Shown: positions 56,304-64,000 of the stretch, piece after piece | How the letters are laid out: each line of letters begins with the position of its first letter | How positions within the stretch are numbered: the stretch's first letter is position 1 | Assembly (NCBI RefSeq): GCF_027942865.1 | Contig: NC_134510.1 | Span: forward strand, 11,002,743 to 11,066,742 | Direction of reading: 5' to 3' | DNA from: Odontesthes bonariensis | Taxonomy: Eukaryota; Chordata; Actinopteri; Atheriniformes; Atherinopsidae | Length of the DNA stretch: 64,000 nt | Notes under the pieces: generated by a model | Database searches by the model: none | Told to the model about the DNA's origin: nothing | The model's input: only the letters and a program-made list of their open reading frames with translations | Made by a program: the position numbers and the translations under genes

Positions 56304-56970
56304 GAACACATCAACACAGAGACACAACACAACACAACACAGAACAAAAGAAAGAAGAAAACAAAAGAAGACAAAAACACACACAGAATTTTTGGGAAAA
56401 TTTGAGAAGTTTTAGTAAACCATGATTAATTGTTAATGAATTGTTCATTAATTGCCGAACTGCTCCACTGCAGTTTCTCCTCCTGTGTTGTTCTTTGCTG
56501 CAGGACAGAAATGTTTGTGGTTAGATCTCATTTTGGGAGCAGCACAGCATCAAGAAAGCAGCCATTTCTTCCCAATGACTAACTGATTAACCTGTTTAGG
56601 ATAAATATTGTCTGTCCTCTCTTAATTAAGGTCAGAGCGTTAAAAATAAAATTTCAGCATAATCTGCTTAATTCTCACTTGTTAGTTAGTAATAATGTTG
56701 TTTAATTCTTACCAGTGTCTGTGTTTCGGGATGCTGAGCCGTCCACAGACAGTTCAGGATCAGCATTAAGTTTTTGTTTTTTTTCCGGTTCTAATTGAAT
56801 TAGAAACCCCTCATGTGGTACCAACAGTATGACATCAGAGCTGTTTCTAACATCACATGATACCATAACATGTTTCCATACAGATATTAAAAACATAGGT
56901 TCATTTTATTTCTTTATTCATCCTAATTCATATCCTTTTTCTTTCAACCACATGTTATGACTGAGCACAG
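56304..56970 (+). repeat. Arm sequence, copy B
   Basis: Continues the arm after the solo LTR insertion and matches 12566-13250 directly and 9061-9960 inverted. Confidence 0.85.
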
Positions 56971-56974
56971 ATTG

Positions 56975-57835
56975 AATTGAACCATACCATCTTGTTTCTC
57001 ATTAAATTGCAATTGAAGTGGGTTGTTGCCATTTTCCAGAGATCCTTTACCCACCTGGGGGGTATTCCTAGAAGCTGGCTTAGCGGAAAGCCTGGCTTAT
57101 TTCGCTACTTCTGGCTAAATTTAGCGAGACTTCCATTCCATAAAGGTGGCTTATTTGAACGCCCGCTGAGTAACCATGGTAATTTATGCTGCTGAACTAG
57201 CCTGGTCCCGGGCAGGCTAAATTTGATGCTTAGCTTAGCTGCAACTCAAAAAATGTCCGACCGACTGTGGTTATCATATCACCACTTTCACTGTCTCGAA
57301 AAATCAATCAGTCGGTGCCAGTGCAACTAAAAAAACGCAACTATACACACGTATTGAACATTAAATTAAATGACAGAGAACATGGTATTCATTAAAACTA
57401 ATCAATACCTAACAAACATCCGATCTACACCCACGTAGGACCAGACTCAGAAAAATGGGGGACAGGTAATAATGTTAATGATACAAATTATTGAAAGCTC
57501 CTTTCAAAACAGTCAAGGACTGTACAAACAAGATATTAGATAAAACGCAGGAATTAAAAAATCTTACCATATCAAAAATACACAGAACGGAGCAATAAAT
57601 GGAGGTAAGCAAAGTTAAACGGATGGGTTTTGAGTTAAGACTTGAACAGAGGGAGAGTGTCAGTATTGCGAATGTCGGAGGGCGAGATTTCTGTCCTTTC
57701 AGGCTGCTGCTCCACATTTACAGTAGCCGATAATGTAAAACAACCTACTGAATTAAGTATTTGCATTAAGTTCATCATCTCCCTCAGGCATCCCCAATGT
57801 TATCGGTGCACTACACTGTACCCATGTACGCATCC
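56975..57835. other. Duplicated non-coding block, copy B
   Basis: Matches 13250-14190 with a ~65 bp deletion near 57260. No gene recognised. Confidence 0.45.
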
Positions 57836-57935
57836 AAGGCAAGGCAATTTGTAGAGCATAATTTATACACAAGGCAATTCAAAGTGCTTTACAGCTACAT
57901 AAAATCACAAGGCGGCAATAAAATCATTCCAAAAA
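57835..57935 (-). mobile_element. L2-type 3' tail, copy B
   Basis: Minus-strand GTAAAGCACTTTGAATTGCC block, equivalent of 14190-14290. Confidence 0.6.
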
Positions 57936-58229
57936 ACAAAAATATCATTAATTAATTCATTTAAAAGTGAAGAGTGCAGATGAAATACTTTCAGGTGTCA
58001 TATGCACATCTAAATAGAACTTTCAGTCTGGATTTAAACATTGTCACATTGTCCAGGCCCCTGCTGGACCCGTGGAGGCTGACTATGTACACCGAACATT
58101 TTTCCATATGCTAAATGTACAGGTACACTTGGGGATAATTGTCCATAGACTCTGAACTGGATTTCTCATTTTGAAAAACACCACATCAACCCCTTTGAGT
58201 AATGCTGAGCAATGTTACATTTATGCCCT

Positions 58230-58755
58230 GTGAAACCTCATCATTGAGTCCTATCCTCCGAGCATACAGATGATCTGTGATGGAGGTCATTTCATTTCCA
58301 ACATTGAGGCTAAATGGCCGGGATCAGTTCATGATTCTAGGATCTTCCGAGCATCCTGGCACAGAGGTTTGCACAAGGTGCAAGAATTTTACTTACCTGA
58401 AGGAGTGTACTTTTGAAGTAAGGTGTAGCATAGGCAGAATTTTGGTAATGTACTGAGAGGTCAGGTGTAGAGGTCATCTTAAGGAATTTAAAGTGCTCGT
58501 CATACTTTATTATAGATAGCCATATAAGGCACATATTGCATTAAATTGCCAAGTCTTAACACATGTATATCCATCCAACATTTCTCTTATTCTGCAGGAG
58601 AGTTCAATGGTGTCCTGCTTGGGGACAGAGGCTATGCATGCTGGCCGTACGTCCTCACACCATAGCCTGATCCAGGAACAAGGGCATGCACATGCACATG
58701 CTAAAACAAGGGCACGGATAGAACCTATGACCTTTGGCCAAATTAAATACAGGTC
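58230..58755 (+). pseudogene. HARBI1-type transposase remnant, copy B
   Basis: Equivalent of 14590-15120 with the same SVHDSRIF and LLGDRGYACWPYVLT blocks and breaks. A 4-bp loss near 58355 lies in the first piece and a few bases differ near 58725. Confidence 0.72.
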
Positions 58756-59154
58756 CATTGCTTAAAGTTCTCAGGCACCATGACTGACTTCTGACAGAGC
58801 CATCTTAAATTAATAGTATACTTCATATTTTATACATTTTGTCTTGTGGACAACTTTTCAGGATCAAGTCTTTTCTTCGTTGAGATCTAGTGCCTGAAAG
58901 GACTCGGTTTCTCCTGACACAGTGAGCGACCTATACAGGGACACACATTTCTTTTGATCCTTATTGTTGTGACCTTTGAGTTAGAACTTTTTTTCATCAT
59001 TTAGCATTGACACAGTAGCAGTTTAAGTCAGAGCAAGTGTAAGAAGGCTAAATGGACAGATATGATTTATAACTTTCCACACGTTTAGGTCATGGCACCC
59101 CACTGGAATGATTTCTGGGCCCGCCGACAGTGTCGTCAAATATTCCTTTTAGTA

Positions 59155-59237
59155 GTCAGGATGGCCGAGCGGTCTAAGGCGCTGCGTTTAGGTCGCAGTC
59201 TCCCCTGGAGGCGTGGGTTCAAATCCCACTTCTGACA
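59155..59237 (+). tRNA. tRNA-Leu(TAG)
   Basis: Intact 83 nt body with loop TTTAGGT, so the anticodon is TAG. This is the only TAG copy in the window. It differs from the CAG copies by a single C-to-T change at position 34 and has no stem mismatch. Confidence 0.92.
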
Positions 59238-59297
59238 TTGCAGAGTTCTCCTAGAGGACCATTTTCACTGGCAAGGCAGCTAATAAAACACCTAGTT

Positions 59298-59369
59298 CTC
59301 CCCGTCAGGGAATCGAACCCCCATCTTCCGCGTGACAGGCGGAGATACTATCCATTATACTAACGAGGA
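59298..59369 (-). tRNA. tRNA-Asp(GTC), degenerate T stem
   Basis: GTC anticodon and good acceptor stem, but 49-65 is G-G and 50-64 is a wobble. Probably impaired. Confidence 0.65.
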
Positions 59370-59619
59370 ATTTCTGTGTGCCTGACACAGTCGTCAGATG
59401 AAAAGACAACTATCGCCAAGGAGTGAAATAAGATTTTCGTGTACCGTTTCAAGGTGCAGGAAAATTGCTATCACAGTCCCATCACTCAGAAGGAGAGTCT
59501 TCCATGAAGCTGCATGCCTCGTCAATATTCCCCTTCAACACGAAGACAACGCAGACCCACATATTCGCTGGAATGATGCCTGGGCCCGCCGACAGTGTCG
59601 TCAAATATTCCTTTTAGTA

Positions 59620-59702
59620 GTCAGGATGGCCGAGCAGTCTAAAGCGCTGCGTTAAGGTCGCAGTCTCCCCTGGAGGCGTGGGTTCAAATCCCACTTCTGA
59701 CA
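59620..59702 (+). tRNA. tRNA-Leu(AAG), D-loop variant
   Basis: Loop TTAAGGT (AAG). The D region reads GAGCAGTCTAAAGCG instead of GAGCGGTCTAAGGCG, changing the A box slightly. Stems otherwise good. Confidence 0.82.
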
Positions 59703-60195
59703 TTGCAGAGTTCTCCTAGAGGACCATTTTCACTGGCAAAGCAAATCAAGATTACTCCTTGCTTAGCAATACCATGTCGTATTGCTATTCTGCCACTGCA
59801 TCATCTAGTTTAAAGATTATTGTGGCCGCTTAACCTCCGAAGAGTTCTTGCTTCCAAATGCTATGCCTACTATTTGTTTGCCTCAGGAGCCCTGTTAAAC
59901 AACAGCCAAGACACTTGTTGCATGAGAATCTTCTGACCACAGCTCAACAAGCTGTGTTGTCACAACCTTCTACAGTGCTTTGGGTAGGACAGAATCATTA
60001 GCAAAAGGAACATTGTTGATTATAAGGTCTTGGTTTGCACTTAACACCATAGTAAACGGGAAAGGGCTTTTGACCGAAGAAACCTGGCATCATGTTGGGC
60101 TATTTGAAGGGGGCTATTGACATTTAGGCCGAAGATGGGTGAGAGTATCAAAGCAATCATCACTTGGTGGCAGGCAGCTGATAAAAGTCCTAGCT

Positions 60196-60267
60196 CTCCC
60201 CGTCGGGGAATCGAACCCCAATCTTCCGCGTGACAGGCGGAGATACTATCCATTATACTAACGAGGA
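60196..60267 (-). tRNA. tRNA-Asp(GTC), T-stem wobble variant
   Basis: GTC anticodon, intact acceptor, T49-G65 wobble as at 1833. Likely foldable. Confidence 0.87.
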
Positions 60268-60515
60268 ATTTCTGTGACTGACACAGTCGTCAGATGAAAA
60301 GACAACTATCGCCAAGGAGTGAAATAAGATTTTCTTGTCCCGTTTCAAGGTGCAGGAAAATTGCTATCACAGTCCCATCACTCAGAAGGAGAGTCTTCCA
60401 TGAAGCTGCATGCCTCGTCAATATTCCCCTTCAACACGAACACAACGCAGACCCAAATATTCGCTGAAATGATGCCTGGGCCCGCCGACAGTGTCGTCAA
60501 ATATGCCTTTTAGTA

Positions 60516-60598
60516 GTCAGGATGGCTGAGCGGTCTAAGGTGCTGCGTTAAGGGCGCAGTCTCCCCTGGAGGCGTGGGTTCAAATCCCACTTCTGACA
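60516..60598 (+). tRNA. tRNA-Leu(AAG), variant
   Basis: Loop TTAAGGG (AAG). The A box reads TGGCTGAGCGG, and one more base differs before the anticodon stem. Possibly functional. Confidence 0.78.
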
Positions 60599-61091
60599 TT
60601 GCAGAGTTCTCCTATAGGACCATTTTCACTGGCAAGGCAACTCAAGTTTACTCATTGCTTAGCAATACCATGTCTTATTGCTATTCTGCCACTGCATCAT
60701 CTAGTTTAAAGATTATTGTGGCCGCTTTACCTCAGAAGAGTTCTTGCTTCCAAATGCTATGCCTACTATTTGTTTGCCTCAGGAGCCCTGTTAAACAACA
60801 GCCAAGACACTTGTTGCATGAGAATCTTCTGACCACAGCTCAACAAGCTGTGTTGTCACAACCTTCTACAGTGCTTTGGGCAGGACAGAATCATTAGCAA
60901 AAGGCACATTGTTGATTATAAGGTCTTGGTTTGCACTTAACACCATAGTAAACGGGAAAGGGCTTTTGACCGAAGCAACCTGGCCTCATGTTAGGCTATT
61001 TGAAGGGGGCTATTGACATTTAGGCCGAAGATGGGTGAGAGTATCAAAACAATCATCACTTGGTGGCAGGCAGCTGATAAAAGACCGAGCT

Positions 61092-61163
61092 CTCCCCGTC
61101 GGGGAATCGAACTCCAATCTTCCGCGTGACAGGCGGAGATACTGTCCATTATACTAACGAGGA
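61092..61163 (-). tRNA. tRNA-Asp(GTC), degenerate T stem
   Basis: GTC anticodon kept. T stem TGGAG against CCCCG has an A-C mismatch, and the B box is altered. Probably impaired. Confidence 0.65.
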
Positions 61164-61413
61164 ATTTCTGTGTGACTGACACAGTGGTCAGATGAAAAGA
61201 CAACTATCGCCAAGGAGTGAAATAAGATTTTCGTGTCCCGTTTCAAGGTGTAGGAAAATTGCTATCACAGTCCCATTACTCAGAAGGAGAGTCTTCCATG
61301 AAGCTGCATGCCTCGTCAATATTCCCCTTCAACACGAAGACAACGCAGACCCACATATTCGCTGGAATGATGCCTGGGCCCGCCGACAGTGTCGTCAAAT
61401 ATTCCTTTTAGTA

Positions 61414-61496
61414 GTCAGGATGGCCGAGCAGTCTAAAGCGCTGCGTTAAGGTTGCAGTCTCCCCTGGAGGCGTGGGTTCAAATCCCACTTCTGACA
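61414..61496 (+). tRNA. tRNA-Leu(AAG), D-loop variant
   Basis: Loop TTAAGGT, anticodon stem closed by a G-T wobble (TGCAG). Shares the GAGCAGTCTAAAGCG change with 59620. Confidence 0.8.
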
Positions 61497-61989
61497 TTGC
61501 AGAGTTCTCCTAGAGGACCATTTTCACTGGCAAGGCAACTCAAGATAACTCCTTGCTTAGCAATACCATGTCGTATTGCTATTCTGCCACTGCATCATCT
61601 AGTTTAAAGATTATTGTGGCCGCTTTACCTCCGAAGAGTTCTTGCTTCCAAATGCTATGCCTACTATTTGTTTGCCTCAGGAGCCCTGTTAAACAACAGC
61701 CAAGACACTTGTTGCATGAGAATCTTCTGACCACAGCTCAACAAGCTGTGTTGTCACAACCTTCTACAGTGCTTTGGGCAGGACAGAATCATTAGCAAAA
61801 GGAACATTGTTGATTATAAGGTCTTGGTTTGCACTTAACACCATAGTAAACGGGAAAGGGCTTTTGACCGAAGAAACCTGGCATCATGTTGGGCTATTTG
61901 AAGGGGGCTATTGACATTTAGGCCGAAGATGGGTGAGAGTATCAAAACAATCATCACTTGGTGGCAGGCAGCTGATAAAAGACCAAGCT

Positions 61990-62061
61990 CTCCCCGTCGG
62001 GGAATCGAGACCCGATCTTCGGCGTTACAGGCAGAGATACTGTCCATTATACTAACGAGGA
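61990..62061 (-). tRNA. tRNA-Asp body with GTA anticodon, pseudogene
   Basis: The loop reads CTGTAAC, so the anticodon is GTA (tyrosine) on an aspartate body. The T loop is also broken (GGGTCTCGATTCC) and the D/anticodon stems carry changes, so a working missense tRNA is unlikely. Confidence 0.6.
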
Positions 62062-62311
62062 ATTTCTGTGTGACTGACACAGTCGTCAGATGAAAACACA
62101 ACTATCGGCAAGGAGTGAAATAAGATTTTCTTGTCCCGTTTCAAGGTGCAGGAAAATTGCTATCACAGTCCCATCAATCAGAAGGAGAGTCTTCCATGAA
62201 GCTGCATGCCTAGTAAATATTCCCCTTCAACACGAACACAACGCAGACCCACATATTCGCTGGAATGATGCCTGGGCCCGCCGACAGTGTCGTCAAATAT
62301 TCCTTTTAATA

Positions 62312-62394
62312 GTCAGGATGGCCGAGCGGTCTAAGGCGCTGCGTTCAGGTCGCAGTCTCCCCTGGAGGCGTGGGTTCAAATTCCACTTCTGACA
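62312..62394 (+). tRNA. tRNA-Leu(CAG)
   Basis: Loop TTCAGGT (CAG). One T-stem wobble from ATTCCAC. Last tRNA of array 3. Looks functional. Confidence 0.9.
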
Positions 62395-62460
62395 TTGCAG
62401 ACAGGTGCCATGGGTTTTCCTGGCTGCCGCCATTGTAGTATGCTTGTTGAGTGGTGAAGG

Positions 62461-63245
62461 CTAGTGGTGCAACGGATCATCATTGATCCGTTCGGATCAA
62501 TTATTTCAGTTCGGCACACACATGATCCTCGGATTGATTTATGAAAAAAAAAATGTGTGCTTGTTCAGTCCTCACACAGCCGTTACCATTCCGCTAGTTC
62601 CAGGGACAGAGCTACTTTCCATGCTCTGGGTAAAAGTCTGCCACAGTTCCCTCCTCAATAAGCAAACAGTCCTATGGCTCGTTTGTGATTTATTGTCCTC
62701 AGCGTACAACATGTAGAACAGTGGGCATGGAAAATAAAAGTAGGCTAGACTTCGGTGACTACTGTAACGATAACTGCTGCCTCTAGTGCTACGTCCTTTT
62801 TCCATATACTCGCGCTGCCACACAAACCTGTCGCCTAGGTTACCACACAGACATAACACGTAGCTGACATAGCGATAGCTAACATAAAGAAAACCCCTAA
62901 CCTGCAACACAGCGTGGTCATGGCGAGCGGAGGAACAGAAGAGCTCCACGTCGTTTAAATCCCCTGTTTGGGAGCATTTTGGCTTCCCTGTCAAATTTAA
63001 TGAAGAAGGAAAGAGGTTGGTAGATAAAACCGTGACGGTGTGTAGGCACTGTGGTACAAGAAAGCCACACAACAGTGGAAACATATCGAGCATGGCCACG
63101 TATTTGCAGCGATATCACCCCGGTGTTTCACTGACAGGAGTGAAACCGAAAGCGGCTCAACAACCGGTCATCACCGCGTTAAGCAGCCCCCTTCCTTCAC
63201 AATCCGACCGGGCTACAGCGATCACAAACGCTAGAGACTGGTAAG
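62461..63245 (+). pseudogene. hAT 5' end with BED zinc-finger exon, copy B
   Basis: Equivalent of 19372-20175. The start region has lost 8 bp relative to copy A (after GAAGAGCT near 62945), shifting the frame after the first few codons. The downstream finger (CRHCGTRKPHNSG, HPGVSLTG) and donor GGTAAGT are kept. Also reads ATGTCCGTGATCCG-type terminal text one repeat shorter than copy A. Confidence 0.65.
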
Positions 63246-63450
63246 TCTGACAAGAAGCTATTAAAATTGTGATCCAGCATTCCAGTCTGCACTCACTGAC
63301 TCCGGCACTGTGTAAAAAGTGTGTTGACAGGCTGTCAGTGTCAGTTAGCTTCAGTTGTCAGTGCAGTGCTTATCCCTCTCGACAAAATTATTTATGCCTC
63401 ATCAACATCGTCCAGACTCGTGGCCTAGACCAAACACAGTGTATGCTCAC

Positions 63451-63707
63451 CAATCGGCATTCTGAAGACGACCAAAATCACCATGATCACCATCATCGTC
63501 CCCACTGCTCTCGGACTCGGACTCCGACCCACTGTCACTGGCAATGGCTGGCTCAAACCTGTATGGTTCTAGCCCCAATCCCTCCTCGGTTTCTTCTTCA
63601 GGCTCTTCATTGTCATCAACAATATTCGGATCGAAATTTGCCGTGAAGAAGCTGTCCATGTCTGGCAAACTGCTGGCTTCGCTACTAGAACTACTAGTAT
63701 CAGACAT
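63451..63707 (-). CDS. First exon of acidic P2X7-tail-like protein, copy B
   Basis: Same frame as 22059-22315 with one L-to-M change, same GT donor, same upstream CRE/ETS/YY1-like promoter (TGACGTCA near 63745). There is no Harbinger in its intron here. The next exon is still not recognised on this strand between 63450 and the BED exon. Confidence 0.5.
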
Positions 63708-63869
63708 GTTGATTGTTGGGGGTTGTTCCAGCAGCTGGCACTCGTGACGTCACGCACCTGTCGTCTGCTACTTCCGGTTTGCCAAATGGCGGGCTATTCG
63801 AGTCAAATGTGGTGATAGTTTATTGGGCCTAATCAGGACTATCCGGGGGCCTAAATTTATTTTAAAATC

Positions 63870-64000
63870 ATAAAAAAATTCCATGGTATATAAGGAATCG
63901 ATCTGCTATTTCAGTTTTGTGCAAAAAAAATCACCTTTCTGTAGGCCTTTAACGAGTGCATCGAAGTCAGGTTGAATGTCTGAGGTGGAGATGCGAAGCA
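63870..64000 (-). pseudogene. 3' end of GTF2IRD2-like hAT transposase, copy B, cut by window end
   Basis: Equivalent of 22545-22690. Reads the C-terminal KGLQKGDF-type coding sequence, with an extra ~14 bp (GGTATATAAGGAAT) near 63885 and two added A's near 63928. Probably continues beyond the window. Confidence 0.75.

Larger units (their letters stand above)
59107..62400. repeat. tRNA-Leu/Asp array 3, about four units
   Basis: Same unit as arrays 1 and 2. The first unit has lost ~540 bp between tRNA-Leu and the next tRNA-Asp (junction GGCAAGGCAGCTAATA near 59277, GGCA microhomology). It ends at GCAG near 62400 and abuts the BED-element flank directly. Confidence 0.92.
54167..64000. repeat. 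Segmental duplication, copy B
   Basis: Direct copy of 12458-22700, 41.7 kb downstream and continuing past the window. Contains the solo LTR and Harbinger (54284-56303) not present in copy A. It lacks the copy A Harbinger and its 83-bp duplication, and has its own tRNA array structure. Confidence 0.9.

Overview
The window looks like repeat-rich DNA from a teleost fish. The signs are a vertebrate 7SL RNA gene pair, fish-style L2, L1/Tx1, Harbinger and hAT remnants, BED-finger and GTF2IRD2-like transposase fossils, and tandem tRNA arrays of a kind known from fish. I see no operon or bacterial gene and no complete host protein gene. Most long reading frames are transposase fossils or shadows of tandem repeats. 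One 200-base run of N (8501-8700) is an assembly gap.

Layout: (1) 1-8500 is a tandem array of ~897 bp units. Each unit carries one tRNA-Leu on + and one tRNA-Asp(GTC) on -, transcribed away from each other. (2) 8701-12040 is repeat debris ending in the internal region and polypurine tract of a non-coding LTR element, whose LTR is 12041-12457. (3) 12458 to about 22700 is the first copy of a ~10 kb segmental duplication. It holds a HARBI1-type remnant, a second Leu/Asp array, a BED-finger exon, a Harbinger element, and an acidic exon under a GC-rich, CRE/ETS-type promoter. The GTF2IRD2-like hAT transposase fossil begins inside it and runs on to 25814. (4) 25815-29060 holds an L1/Tx1 endonuclease fragment, interrupted by a hAT-like element carrying a RecQ-helicase-like fragment, and a possible terminal exon. 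(5) 29580-48893 is a large inverted structure. Two 7SL RNA genes in opposite orientation, each in a ~790 bp arm, bracket a 15.3 kb satellite of 1,269 bp monomers, a solo LTR and an L2 LINE 3' end. (6) 49424-52925 is a second, different Harbinger element (Myb-like gene plus transposase remnants) that has taken in a MITE and a TAGCCTG-type hAT element. (7) 52926-64000 is the second copy of the segmental duplication, with its LTR-bearing spacer in the opposite orientation, a third Leu/Asp array and the same BED and acidic exons. It continues past the window end.

The genes likely to be active are the structurally sound tRNAs and one or both 7SL genes. The tRNA-Leu genes share one body but carry three anticodons (CAG, AAG, TAG), so point changes in the array have switched isoacceptor. 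Because the two segmental copies differ by single insertions, the window holds its own empty-site controls for a Harbinger element (filled 20367-22045, empty near 63440; filled 54428-56029, empty in the LTR at 12041) and for the L2 insertion (filled 46494-47358, empty near 49293). The left and right spacers also look like two orientations of one segment flipped between inverted arms.

All calls come from reading the sequence. No database search, covariance-model scan or alignment program was run, and similarity estimates are by eye.
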